64,000 nt of DNA from Prostheceraeus crozeri (GCA_907163375.1 CAJQUW010000459.1:186001-250000); one strand, 5' to 3'; positions 10,035-20,394 are shown, counted from the first letter of the stretch. Numbers and translations: made by a program. Notes: generated by a model not told the origin, from the sequence alone.

Positions 10035-10836
10035 ATGTCTTCGAGAGAATTATCATCAGTAGATTTTGACAAAATTAATAATCATTTAGAAAATTTGACA
10101 GATTTTGGGTTCATCAAAATTTAGTACGACGTTAAAAATTATAACAACTACTTCATCACACACTTGTAATTTAGAACCCATTCTACATTTGGAACAAAAT
10201 AAAAATTATCAAATTGCATTGACTAGTTTCTCCACATTTAACACTATTCAAAACGTTATCAAAGATGTGAATGATCAATTTAGATATTCTACTGATAAAG
10301 GCAAAACATGGAAAATACTAACTTTTCTTCCTGGTTCTTACGAAGTTGAATCAATATCAAATGAAATTAAGAGACATTTAGGTATACCATTTAAAGATAA
10401 GAAACAATTACATTTTGCAGTTGAACCGGCAGTTAATAAATTTTCTCTTACTTTAGACGAAAATCATCAAGTTGATTTTAATCATGATAGATCATTGTCA
10501 AAGCTATTAGGATTTAATAAACAAACCTATAGTCAAGGTTATCATTTAGGTGAGAAGATTCCAAAAATAACTGAAATAAATTCAATTGTTGTACATTGTG
10601 ACATTATTGAAGGAGGATATATAAATGGTAAATTGTCAAATTTAATATTCAGTTTTCCAGCTTTTACTGTACCCATTGTTTATAGATTAAATGTATTTCC
10701 ACAAACATTAATATATTTCCCTATTACAAGAAAAACTATTGACAACATTAACATTAGAATCACTGATGAGAAAAGACAAGAAATAAATTTTGGAGGTGAA
10801 GAGATTATGATAGATCTTTTGGTTCGGGAGGTATAA
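10035..10836 (+). pseudogene. Penton-like minor capsid protein (one frameshift)
   Basis: The gene opens at an ATG at 10,035 (MSSRELSSVDFDKINNHLE) and shifts frame near 10,100. The rest is a clean frame of about 243 codons to 10,836. The segments NYQIALTSFSTFNT, GSYEVESISNEI, IVVHCDIIEGGYINGK, FPQTLIYFPI and the ending GGEEIMIDLLVREV follow the pattern of the minor capsid (penton) protein common in Polinton-like viruses of animals, including the terminal 'G-E-x-hydrophobic...L-R-E-V' strand. A penton fills the fivefold vertices of the capsid. It precedes the packaging ATPase, also a morphogenesis gene. The short gap after it (10,837-10,935) is pyrimidine-rich and without a gene. Confidence 0.65.
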
Positions 10837-11482
10837 ACTCCCACGCGAAGCTAGAGAAGTTTAATTTTCTTCTTCTTCCTATTCTTCTTCTTTTTAAAAA
10901 TAAAAAAAATTAGAATTGAAATGTTTTATTAAAAAATGAGTGAAGTACTACCATTAAATAAAAAAAACTTAAATTTAATCATCCAAATTTATCTAATAAA
11001 GTTTTGTCAGTTATTTGTGGAAGATCAGGATGTGGAAAAACATATTTATTATTTAAAATTTTAGCGACTCCAAATTTTTTCGATTATAATAATCTTATAA
11101 TTTATACAACAACAGCAGAACAACCCATCTATCAATTTTTAAAATGTGGATTTGAAAATAGTCTTACAAAAACAGCAATTGCTTCATTATTCAAAGAATA
11201 TGAAAAATCTGAATATGAAGAAGAAATAAGTTCGTGGTGTGAAGAAGCAGCAAAAAAATAATCAATTAGTAGAATCTGATAAAAATAAACACATAAAGAT
11301 ACAATTGACAGATGATAGTGGTAATATGCAAGATCCTAGTAAACTAGATAAAACAATGAAACATTGTGTAATTTTTGATGATTGCGTTAATGGTAGAAAT
11401 CAGTCAGTTCAGAGAAATTATTTCACTAGAGGTAGACAAAATAACTGTAGTGTGTTTTATTTAACACAAAGTATGTATTCAT

Positions 11483-11496
11483 TAGATGGAAGTGTT
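11483..11496 (+). repeat. Target-site duplication, left copy
   Basis: TAGATGGAAGTGTT abuts the left end of the Penelope-like insertion and matches the sequence directly after its right end. Confidence 0.9.
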
Positions 11497-11560
11497 GCTA
11501 TTTATCAGAGGAGTCCCGTCAAAACAGATCTATGTTTTATACGCAGTTTATTGCGAGCAC

Positions 11561-11589
11561 TTTCGGACACCACCGGAGTCCATCTTCAG
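11561..11589 (-). ncRNA. Hammerhead-like core motif, left Penelope copy
   Basis: On the minus strand CTGAAGA (matching the CUGANGA core) is followed by a GGAC/GTCC stem and then GAAA. Penelope-like elements are known to carry minimal hammerhead ribozymes near their ends. Helix III and the cleavage site are not convincing by eye, so activity is unproven. Confidence 0.4.
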
Positions 11590-11798
11590 GCGAATGAAAT
11601 GACAAAATTGGCATAGATGAAAAGAGTTCACAGGGATGAAGTTTATCACAGTAGAATGCTATGAAAACATGATAAGACCAGACTACTTCGACAAAATTAA
11701 AACAGTAAGATGATGCGAAATCGAAATAAAAGGTCGGAAGAAAATCAAAGTAACTAGCTGTGAAGATACAAAACAGAAAATAGGGGGCACAAATTAAG

Positions 11799-12500
11799 TC
11801 AAAAATCCCAGGCCGCACTCAAAGAATGCTTCACTCGATTAGATGAATTGAGACGACGTGACCATAAGGACTCTTTCACAATCCGTTTCTTCCATCTTGG
11901 TTCTCTATCAATGACAGTGATACTATGAGTGTCTATATTATGGTTGCAAAAAACTGAGTGTTGGGCCAATTCAGAGCGAGAAACATCTTTGTCTCGAATA
12001 GCACGACAATGTTCTTTCCGACGCTGCTCAATGGGGCGAGCAGTCTCACCCACATAGACCCAGTCACAATCAGCCTCCTCACATGTAATTTTATACACAG
12101 AACCAAGTAAAGTGGCGGGCTCTGGTCTCTTCCTAACAAGAAGGGAACGGAGGGTAGTCCTCGGCTTCATGGTTACTTCCACATCAACTTCTCTCAAAAC
12201 CGTCGCGATCTTTTCAGACACTCCTCTGATATATGGAATCGGGTGTCTAAAAGTCTTATTCTCACAGTCATTAAGGCTGGATCTCTGTAACCAGCTCCGA
12301 TTAAATTCAGCTTCACTGTAGCCATTTCTCAGTAAAGCACTTCTCAGATGCTGCCTCTCACCATCAATGTGTTGTTGTGAGCAAATAGACTTTGCTCTGC
12401 AAGTCAAAGAATTCACGACTCCCTTAAACACAGACCGTGGATGAGAAGACTGACGGTGAAGGTAACTATCAGTGTGAGTCCGCTTACGATAGACTGAGAA
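11799..12500 (-). pseudogene. Penelope-like reverse transcriptase C-terminus plus GIY-YIG endonuclease (left copy)
   Basis: Reading on the minus strand, a short part of the reverse transcriptase (YRKRTHTDSYLH, typical of the Penelope thumb region) is followed by a linker and then a GIY-YIG-type nuclease. The nuclease runs VYKITCEEADCDWVYVGETARPIEQRRKEH, then SELAQHSVFCNHNID, ending KHSLSAAWDF. The CEEADC pair and downstream His/Cys fit the Penelope-type endonuclease, which nicks target DNA for reverse transcription. The frame is open from 12,431 to 11,799, but the 5' two-thirds of the element is missing, so it cannot be an autonomous copy. Confidence 0.85.
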
Positions 12501-12520
12501 AGAGAAGGCACCAAAGCGGA

Positions 12521-12942
12521 CTCACACTGATATCGCGACGGTTTTGAGAGAAGTTGATGTGGAAGTAACCATGAAGCCGAGGACTACCCTCCGTTCCCTT
12601 CTTGTTAGGAAGAAACCAGAGCCCGCCACTTTACTTGGTTCTGTGTATAAAATTACATGTGAGGAGGCTGATTGTGACTGGGTCTATGTGGGTGAGACTG
12701 CTCGCCCCATTGAGCAGCGTCGGAAAGAACATTTTCGTGCTATTCGAGACAAAGATGTTTCTCGCTCTGAATTGGCCCAACACTCAGTTTTTTGCAACCA
12801 TAATATAGACACTCATAGTATCACTGTCATTGATAGAGAACCAAGATGGAAGAAACGGATTGTGAAAGAGTCCTTATGGTCACGTCGTCTCAATTCATCT
12901 AATCGAGTGAAGCATTCTTTGAGTGCGGCCTGGGATTTTTGA
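12521..12942 (+). pseudogene. Penelope-like GIY-YIG endonuclease (right copy, internally deleted)
   Basis: This is the inverted partner of the left copy, differing at only a few residues of the nuclease. Here KRTHTD is joined directly to IATVLREVDVEV. The segment between them present in the left copy is gone, and the junction falls at a shared GAT. A 20-bp inverted repeat (CAGTGTGAGTCCGCTT and its complement, 12,467-12,533) marks the point where the two copies face each other. Confidence 0.8.
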
Positions 12943-13151
12943 CTTAATTTGTGCCCCCTATTTTCTGTTTTGTATCTTCACAGCTAGTTACTTTGATTTT
13001 CTTCCGACCTTTTATTTCGATTTCGCATCATCTTACTGTTTTAATTTTGTCGAAGTAGTCTGGTCTTATCATGTTTTCATAGCATTCTACTGTGATAAAC
13101 TTCATCCCTGTGAACTCTTTTCATCTATGCCAATTTTGTCATTTCATTCGC

Positions 13152-13180
13152 CTGAAGATGGACTCCGGTGGTGTCCGAAA
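13152..13180 (+). ncRNA. Hammerhead-like core motif, right Penelope copy
   Basis: Same motif as in the left copy, on the plus strand: CTGAAGA, stem GGAC...GTCC, GAAA. A possible helix CGCA/TGCG follows at 13,186-13,199. Confidence 0.4.
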
Positions 13181-13271
13181 GTGCTCGCAATAAACTGCGT
13201 ATAAAACATAGATCTGTTTTGACGGGACTCCTCTGATAAATAGCAATGGATTCAAACCCGTTATTCGAAAC

Positions 13272-13285
13272 TAGATGGAAGTGTT
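13272..13285 (+). repeat. Target-site duplication, right copy
   Basis: TAGATGGAAGTGTT lies directly after the insertion. The ATPase frame resumes across it. Confidence 0.9.
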
Positions 13286-13621
13286 ATTAGAAAGAATGCA
13301 AATATATTTATATTATTTGAAATAAATGCAAGAAACTTAAGTGATTTGTTAAGAGATTTATGTATAAGAGATAAAGATGAATTTAAACAATCGTGTAACA
13401 ATGCTTGGTCAAAAGATTACGGCTTCATTACAATTAATATTGATAAAAAAATTCATGATAGAGTTATAGAAGATTTCTTTACTGAGTAATAAAAATATAC
13501 AAATATAGTATTATAATATTTTTTGTTATTATTATCAGCTTTAATTTTATCCATTTTTAAAATATAATATTTGAATTTTGTGGTAACATTGGAATACAAC
13601 AAAAACATTTTACTGAACAAA

Positions 13622-14303
13622 TTATTTTTTTATTGCTTTGTTGTCTGACATCTTTTCGTCTAAAGATTTGTTAAATAAAGTTTTGTCTAATAAAGTCTTT
13701 AGTTCTTCTAAAAAAATTTTATCATTTTCTTCATTAGAAATTTTACCATCACTAAAAGTTTTACCATCACTAGAATTTTTATCATCAACTTTTTTCGGAC
13801 TTTAAATGAAATGGCATTTTATTAGCTTCATTAGCTATTTGATCAAATTTTTCAATCTCATCTAACGTAATAACATTATCATCACATACTCTTTGAAAGT
13901 AATAATGCAGTTTATCATAGACTTCTTTAACGTGAGAATGTTTATTTTTTAATGATTTTCGTTTCTTAGTAATTAAAGATTTTTCTAACATTGTAACAAA
14001 TGAAGTTGTAAAAACACCCGTACCTGTTAAAGCAGTAGCAACTACTGGAATTACTAAAACACCTGAAGATATAACAATTGTAAATACTCCTAAACTTATT
14101 GTTAAAAATATTCCAAAACCTTGTGTTACATTCTTAACTTTAGTCCATCTCTTTCTTAATTTTTTATAATGCTCTAATCTTAATAATAATTGAGATTCCT
14201 TATCTTTCATATAACGTACTCTATCTTTGTGTTTTTCAATGTTCATTTCATACGATAACGAAGGATATATTCTTGCGGTTTCTTCCACTTTTGTTTCTTC
14301 CAT
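13622..14303 (-). pseudogene. Membrane-hairpin protein common in Polinton/adinto-like viruses (one frameshift)
   Basis: ATG at 14,303 (MEETKVEETARIYPSLSYEM); an upstream in-frame GTG is a less likely start. Residues about 35-60 form a charged helix. About 65-105 is a hydrophobic Gly/Val/Thr-rich double segment (FGIFLTISLGVFTIVISSGV, then PVVATALTGTGVF), consistent with a membrane hairpin. A basic helix and a DDNVITLDEIEKF segment follow. This 'helix, hairpin, helix, x-I-x-x-x-E-F' plan is frequent in uncharacterised proteins of animal Polinton-like viruses. A frameshift near 13,790 separates an acidic Ser/Asp tail that ends at 13,622. It converges on the packaging ATPase. Its function is not known. 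Confidence 0.55.
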
Positions 14304-14352
14304 TTTTAAAGAAATATTTTTAGTCACATAATTTTAGTTATCTCATATTTTA

Positions 14353-15040
14353 AAACCTGAAAAATGGATAAAATTGATGAATTTAGACGTTCTTAAAAAT
14401 ACCAATTTTTTTGATGTTGTGTCCTGGAACGGTCATGATTTTCAAAGTAAAAAATGATCTTAATCACAAATTTGAGATTCTTAAATTTTATGATTTTTTC
14501 AGTGTCCTGGAACGGTCATGATTTTGGGAGTAAAATGTCATAATCACAAATTTAAGATTCTTAACTTTTATGATTTTCGGTGTCCTGGAGCGGTCATGAT
14601 TTTGGGAGTAAAATGTCATAATCACAAATTTAAGATTCTTGACTTTTATGATTTTTTCGGTGTCCTGGAACGGTCATGATTTAAGAGAGAGAAAAAATAA
14701 TCTTAATCACAAATTTGAGATTCTTAACTTTTAAGATTTTTTCGGTGTCCTGGAACGGTCATGATTTTGGAAGTAAAATGTCATAATCACAAATTTGAGA
14801 TTTTGAAAAATTTGAAAAATTGGGTATTTTTAAAAACGCCTACATTTATGAATATAGGTCTTAAAAACCTGAAAAAGGGTTCAAATTCCTGAATTTATGT
14901 CGTTTTTAAAAATACCAATTTTTCAAACAAATGGTACTTTTTAAATGGTCTAAATTTATGAATTTAGGTCTTAAAAACCTGAAAAAGGGTTCAAATTCAT
15001 GAATTTATGTCGTTTTTAAAGATACCAATTTTTCTGAATT
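14353..15040 (+). repeat. Compound tandem repeat array after the last viral gene
   Basis: Two unit types are present. Type A has five copies of about 78-85 bp, each opening with TGTCCTGGAACGGTCATGAT (starts at 14,420, 14,503, 14,581, 14,661 and 14,746). Type B has three copies carrying AACCTGAAAAAGGGTTCAAA and GTCGTTTTTAAAAATACCAA, one before the A block and two after it. Copies differ by a few bases and small indels. The array may be the terminal region of the provirus or an unrelated satellite at its edge. Confidence 0.85.
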
Positions 15041-15915
15041 TGTCTTGTCCTCAAACGGTCTTTTGCACATTACTGCTTTTACTCGATTTTGAAATAGAAT
15101 ATGCATGACAATAGTCGACATGTCTCTTGGATATTGATATACCTGTAACGAGATAAAACCAGTCCATTGGACGTATTAGTATTTGTAATTACCAGCAGTT
15201 CAGATAGCGATGAACCCATCGGAAGACCAGTTTTCTATTTACAAAATTTATTATAATGTCAACAATATTTGGCTTGCTTCTAAAACATTAAACCATTAAT
15301 ACTCGTACTAAAAATATTTCAAAGTTGTAATTTCATCTTCAGATGAAATTAAACAGAGAGACATAGAAGCTTCATATGTGAAATTCAAAGTCTCTTGAAA
15401 ATCAATGCTGGTAGCTCGATAACTTTTCCTGATATTTTTTGCACGATGGAGATGTCGACCAAGATAGAGATAAAATAAAAACTCCGGGAATGACCTAGAT
15501 AGATAAGTAATTAGCGGCAATGCTTATTCATTGGCATCATAATTTAACTGATTTCATTAGTTCACATAAGCGGATCGTATATTACTTCTTTCCAGATACA
15601 TTAAAAGTATTTCTCCATTTATACTCATAAATCTCGCAAGTCATTTTTTTCTTTGAATGTTTCATCCCCTCTACTTGCCAGTTCCCCCTTCTGTAATACA
15701 CACTGTATTAACATCTCCACACGTATTTCAATGTGTCCGAAACATATGCGTCCTGATATTCTGATAGCGCATGGTGTTATCTGAAATTCTAGCCAAAAGA
15801 GCATGATTTTAAAACAATCCATTTCGCCGCAAAACATTTTTAACTCAAATTTTTACACCACATTTTTCTGAAGGTCTTGGGTGGAAGACAAAAGCCAAGA
15901 TTTCAGGCAACCTTA
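15041..15915. other. Intergenic DNA, nothing recognised
   Basis: Base composition returns to a less AT-rich host-like level. Only short shadow frames are present and no gene or repeat is recognised. Confidence 0.5.
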
Positions 15916-17272
15916 GGTTTGACTGGTCAAGATCAACACTTGCCATTTCAAGATTGAAAATGCCGAATCAAGTTGCATTATGTTGTTCCTCTTGCAACAT
16001 TGCCGTTTCAAGTTCGTCATTGCCGGTGATTACGCTCTATATGCTGACAAATGTCAATTGGAATGAAGCATTGCCGATTTAATTTGCAGATGGTGTCAGA
16101 TGGTGCCGAATCAACTGCAGCATTGACGACAAGTTGCATTAAATTGAAAATACCTAAATTACCCTAAAATGAATTTCGCAGTATTTGAAAGAAGCGTTAC
16201 CCAAAAACGCTTGAAGTGAAATTCAAAAAGTACATAATGTGAGCTTTCATGTAAGCCCCTATACGCAGACTGGTACTCATACGTTCTTCTAAGAAGAGTG
16301 ATTCAGAGGTTTGTTTACTCTGTTAACCCAATTTATGGCTACCACAATAGCACTGATTGATTGTTTTCCTAACTATAGAGTAAACAATATATTTATATAG
16401 ATACTGTACATGCTATATATATTCTGAAAGTTGAAAACAAAAATCATTCTAAATGGGGAAAGGAAAAGAAATTATCATATTCCATTGAAATCATATATTA
16501 TTTGCAAAATTAACAAAAGGAGTTACATAAGAATATCTTCATTCTGAAGACAGGCAGGAATGTACGAATGCATTTTGCGAAACCACGCCGGAGCCATAGG
16601 AGGTTGTATTGCACTCATATTGGCTTCAATTGAGCCACTCAGCGTCACCATTCGCTCATCGTGAGTCACAGCCAGAAGGTTTGGACGAGCGTTTTCCAGT
16701 TCACGTTTAAGAGCTGCTTCGCAGTTCACGGTTGATTTGGTCGACCGTAAAAGCTGGATGCTCCTCGACGATCTCACGCAGCGTGCTTCGCATTTCGTCA
16801 TCCAGCTTCGCATGTCTTCTTCCGCCCCACGAATTTAGACGAGGTGCCTCCATCGACCGTCGGACAATGGAGCAAGCGCTACTCCTATTTATCCCAAGAT
16901 GTCGACGTAGTCGTCACCTCGTTCCTCCTTCCGCAATCAAGCGCTCGCGATCCTCGGTTGAAATCCTCTGTCGGCTCGTGGTCATAATTTGCAAACTTCC
17001 GGTAATGCTGCACTTGATTTGGCTTCTTTATATGCGCCTGTCACTGACATTCTAGGTGAGCGGAGAATTTCGTTCAATTCGATACAAATTGTGCTCTTGA
17101 TCCGTCATTATGCTGTTGAATTGACAAACCCGAATGCCTAATCGGTAATGCTTCGCTTGAAACGACAAATTGCTCTTGATGCATCTAATACTGCACCTTG
17201 GTTTGACATTATCCTGTTGAAATAACAATGTTTCAGCTGAAACGGCTATTCACGTTGTTGACCAGTCAAACC
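15916..17272 (-). mobile_element. Tc1/mariner-superfamily (IS630-like) element, dead
   Basis: The ends are GGTTTGACTGGTCAA on the left and its complement on the right, each flanked by TA, the hallmark target duplication of this superfamily. Between them, on the minus strand at about 16,690-17,000, is a decayed transposase N-terminus. It reads as a DNA-binding region (RERLIAEGGTR, stop, RRLRRHLGINRSSACSIVRR) followed by GRRHAKLDDEMRSTLREIVE and FTVDQINREL. Several stops and the missing catalytic domain show it is inactive. Short motifs resembling ttgccgatttca repeat inside both subterminal regions. Confidence 0.8.
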
Positions 17273-17274
17273 TA

Positions 17275-19803
17275 TCACGAGATGTTCATTGCATATTCTG
17301 TGTTTACAGGTTTCAACGGCGCTTCGCTATGTCGAAGGTGACAACAGGTATAATGGAGAGTCAAGAATTCCTTTTTAAGCTGGGATACCGAAACTAGGAT
17401 ATAAATTGCAGCTAGAAGGAGATTAATAAAATTCTTATTGTTTGATCAGTTCAGATTCATATATTTAATATAATAGAGAATAGGAAATTCTTCATTAACA
17501 TGCAAGAGGCGGTGCGCGCATTACAGGAAAAAATAACAAGAGAGTAGCGAAGTAAGTATTAAAGTTAACTGCAAAATCTGATGAAAGAGTAAGACGCTTT
17601 CTTAACGTTCGCGGTGTCTTGAACAGACGGGAGTTTCATGAAGTAGGACGCCTTTTATCGAACAATATTTATAATGGATTGCATTGACTGTTGGCGACTT
17701 TACTAAAGAGTTTATTGCATATTCGATCTCCATGCGATTTGATTTTCTGGCAGCGAGGAGAACCCAGTCATAATCTCGAATGCCACCCTTTCGACTCGCA
17801 AAAGATGGTTCAGGTAACACTTGCTGTCATTCCCAAAACACGAAAGGGCGTAAGTCATAATAGTGCGGATTAGGGAATTGCATGCATGTATTGGGACGTC
17901 GCGTCTGCACTTGGCTGGTCTCAGGTTCCGTGGAACAAATGATATTTTGAAACACTTCTTGGATGCTTTGTGAATATGATCGCTCCAAAGAGATCTTGAG
18001 AAGTTTACGGATGGTATACTTTCACAGCCGAAATGAATTCGATATAGTGTGAGGCCCTTTTGTAATAATATTCATCTATCTTTAGGAGAATTTTCGATAG
18101 TATGGGAGTTAGAAAGATTGGTCTGAAATTTGATACATGGTAAGGTTGGAGACCTTATGTGCAGATCTAATGTTCGCCGCTTTGAAGCAAAACATACTTG
18201 ACCAGGTGACAGACTGGAGTTAATCACAAAGTTTAAATCAAGAAGTTCAATAGCAAGGAATGTCAGGAAGTTTAAATATCACCAATATTACATGAACATG
18301 AACAATGACGATGATCTAAAAAGGAGGTAATTGTTGAGAACAGTGCTCCTGCATCATCTTTCCCAAAGTATGTCGAGCTGCTTTCCTACTGGATAATGGG
18401 GTAACCACAACAAAAGAACAACTCAAAAACATAGACTGATAGAGGGGTAAAGCACAACTTAAGTTTGGTGTACACTTAACGCATGATATGAACATTGTCA
18501 TCTAAGTTGCCTGAGCTTGATAATATGCTGTACTTTTACTGAAAGTAAAATAATGCAAGTAAATATTGTGGAAAATTATATCTATGTTCGATGCTCCTGT
18601 CATAGTCTTAAAAATGTTGTCAACAAACTTGTGAGTTTAGTGGATCAGTAATTTACTTATTTATTAAATGTTGCCAGGCTTTTCAATCTGACTGAGGAAT
18701 GTTTCAATATCTGCCGATCGGATAGCCACGGCTCAGGAGAGTCATTAATGGATCCCATTTCCATTAAACTGGCATCAAGATTGGTTATATAATAAATCTA
18801 TTGTATTCCATGTATGTCTCTTAGCATCAAGTCTTATTCATAGCCTTTCCTCTTATTCATAGCAGATTACAATTTTCCTTACTCAGCATATTTGATATTG
18901 TTTTTGAAAAGATGAGGATAAATCAGCCACGTGATCATGAATTCATTTTAAATTTCTTGGTTGTGATCCCATCATCAGGTATAGGCCTATAAGTATGAAC
19001 ATGATTGAACACAAAGGCTAGTACACAGGCCTGCCTTTGTACACAAGGGTTCTTGTTTTTTTTAAATTTGGAATCGGCAATAAGTGCTGAACATGATGGG
19101 GAATTTTCTATGATTTTCTTGCTTCAGTAAATTCCAAGTGCAAAGCAATCAGATAATACTGAAGCATTCATGACTTAAATGTCTCTTCAAATTATTTTTG
19201 AAAAATTTTCTATATTACTGATTCACTTATTATGTTGACTGTCTTTCAAGAAAATATTTAACAATGGATCGCACGATGACATTTGATAATGAAAATTTAT
19301 TGGTTACAAAATTATCAATGCAGTTATCACAGATGTATTGCTTCATTGTTATGTGCGTATTGTTAGCAGAATGGAAGCAGCATTTGTGTAAGGATATTAT
19401 GTCTTCCTCTCTTCATTGAGAAATGCGTCAGCTGGCATTACTTGAATACTGGACAAAAGAAAGTGTTAATCCGTATAACTCGCTATACAGCAGATGTGAC
19501 TCGATCCAGAAGCCCACACCGTAACAGCGACATTATTCTATGAAGTAATGGTTTGATAACTGAAGCGGTGAAATTTAAAATATCACACGGCTTACAGATC
19601 TTGTAATAATCCTCATTGACAGTGAAAGCAGGCAATATGATACCAAGATCGCTATGCACATATTTGTGTAAGAGGATCAGGGTTTCCATTTCTGTTAGAT
19701 TCTGATCCTTAACGTCATTGTTTCCAGTTTACAATGAGAAACGTTGCAATCAATCGGTCACAGCTGTATGTTGTGGCTTACCCAGGTTTTGAAATCCAGG
19801 TAG
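17275..19803. other. Intergenic DNA upstream of the host gene
   Basis: No coding frame longer than chance, no RNA gene and no clear repeat was found. It probably contains the distal promoter region of the downstream gene. Confidence 0.45.
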
Positions 19804-19811
19804 TATATAAG
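19804..19811 (+). promoter_or_regulatory. Candidate TATA box of the host gene
   Basis: TATATAAG lies about 150 bases upstream of the predicted initiator ATG, which would give a 5' leader of roughly 120 bases. Spacing and context fit a core promoter, but no other element supports it. Confidence 0.35.
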
Positions 19812-19957
19812 CTTGATAATCCAGCTAGTATGCACAGATCTTCCTGGTCATATACGACGGGAAGTGAGTATTCAACCTTCTTCTTTACGATCTCTAATCA
19901 TAGCACTGACTTATTGGATCCTTTCCTTAGTGACATAAGATCAGTAACCACTTCAGC

Positions 19958-20103
19958 ATGAAGCAAGCCTTATTGCTTCTTTTGGCACTTTTTTGTGCCA
20001 ATAATGACGTCACATCAGGACAAACATATCAGCGTCTGCTGAATTACTCAATGCCTGAGCCTGCTGTTGAACGTGTCGTTCAGCTCCATACTGATATAAT
20101 GTA
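19958..20103 (+). CDS. SCO-spondin-like secreted protein, exon 1 (signal peptide)
   Basis: The ATG has A at -3. It opens MKQALLLLLALFCANNDVTSG, a textbook signal peptide with a likely cut near residue 20, followed by a Gln/Val/Leu-rich stretch. The donor GTAAGT leaves phase 2. The first two bases (TA) join the first base of exon 2 to make Tyr, which avoids the stop that reading through would give. Exons 1 to 14 form one plus-strand gene that continues past the right edge. The identity as SCO-spondin-like rests on the domain order, not on an alignment. Confidence 0.75.
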
Positions 20104-20172
20104 GTAAGTATCAAATGTAATGTCACCGAACCAGTTTCAGTTTCAGTATCAAATGTTCATATTTCTCTGCAG

Positions 20173-20394
20173 CACCAGTCAAACAGGCCACTGCCTATAC
20201 CAGAAAAATTTTCTGCTTTTATCGCACGCTCCTTGCACCATATCCTTCTATCACCCACAATGGATGGTAAATTCCACGACTATTCCCATTGCGGATGAAG
20301 CCAATGACCCCACGGTGAGTAGGACATCCAGACAAAGAGCATCGCTGAGGGTTTACTACAATCGAGGAACGTCGCCAACATGCGAAGTCTATAA
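20173..20394 (+). CDS. SCO-spondin-like gene, exon 2 (EMI-like domain, first part)
   Basis: Acceptor TTTCTCTGCAG, donor GTAAGT, phase 2 to phase 2. It encodes GHCLYQKNF...HAPCTISFYHP...SLRVYYNRGTSPTCEVYK. The Cys spacing and Tyr-rich run before the next exon's CCPGY suit an EMI-like module, found at the N-terminus of several secreted multimerising proteins including SCO-spondin. Intron 1 is only 69 bases. The EMI call is moderate because the first half is divergent. Confidence 0.7.

Larger units (their letters stand above)
11497..13271. mobile_element. Penelope-like element fragment, inverted dimer
   Basis: Two copies of the 3' part of a Penelope-like retroelement lie head to head. The left copy reads on the minus strand and the right copy on the plus strand, with nearly identical arms from the end of the GIY-YIG reading frame out to the termini. 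Both sides carry TAGATGGAAGTGTT. The right copy extends about 25 bases further outward than the left. GC content and codon use differ sharply from the surrounding viral DNA. The right copy lacks about 300 bases of the reverse-transcriptase/linker region that the left copy keeps. Confidence 0.9.
10936..13489 (+). pseudogene. A32-like genome-packaging ATPase, split by a Penelope-like insertion
   Basis: The first part runs 10,936-11,496. It starts MSEVLPLNKK and has a frameshift in a run of eight A (10,960-10,967), then Walker A GRSGCGKT (about 11,020-11,045), a second frameshift in a run of seven A near 11,255, and Walker B CVIFDDCV (about 11,370). The RNYFTRGRQ and FYLTQSMYSL segments are typical of A32-like ATPases, which drive viral DNA into capsids. 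The frame resumes after the insertion at about 13,272 with VIRKNANIFILFE and stops at 13,487-13,489. The insertion bears a 14-bp target duplication, so the gene was whole when it landed. This is the better match of the two ATPases to the canonical packaging motor. Confidence 0.85.
1..14340. mobile_element. Endogenous Polinton/adinto-like dsDNA virus (decayed, left end outside window)
   Basis: A block of very AT-rich DNA packed with short-spaced genes on both strands, unlike the gene-poor, less AT-rich DNA to its right. The gene set (capsid N-terminus, penton-like protein, A32-like ATPase, protein-primed PolB, fibre, membrane-hairpin protein) is that of Polinton/Maverick and adinto-like viruses. 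Genes carry many frameshifts and in-frame stops, and one is split by a retroelement, so this copy is a genomic fossil. An integrase and an adenain-type protease, expected in this group, were not found here. The right boundary is uncertain: it is either just after the last gene or after the tandem repeats ending near 15,040. Assignment to the broad group is secure; the family is an inference. Confidence 0.85.

Noticed and set aside
1..14340. Contaminating free virus joined by assembly error
   Set aside because: Decay in most genes and a Penelope insertion with target duplication point to a resident genomic copy. Read coverage across 14,300-15,100 would settle it.
14420..14815. CRISPR-like array
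   Set aside because: The whole 78-85-bp unit is repeated, with no constant repeat plus variable spacer pattern, and the context is eukaryotic.
16732..17055. Plus-strand frame of 107 codons
   Set aside because: It is antisense to the Tc1-type transposase relic, which explains the open frame.
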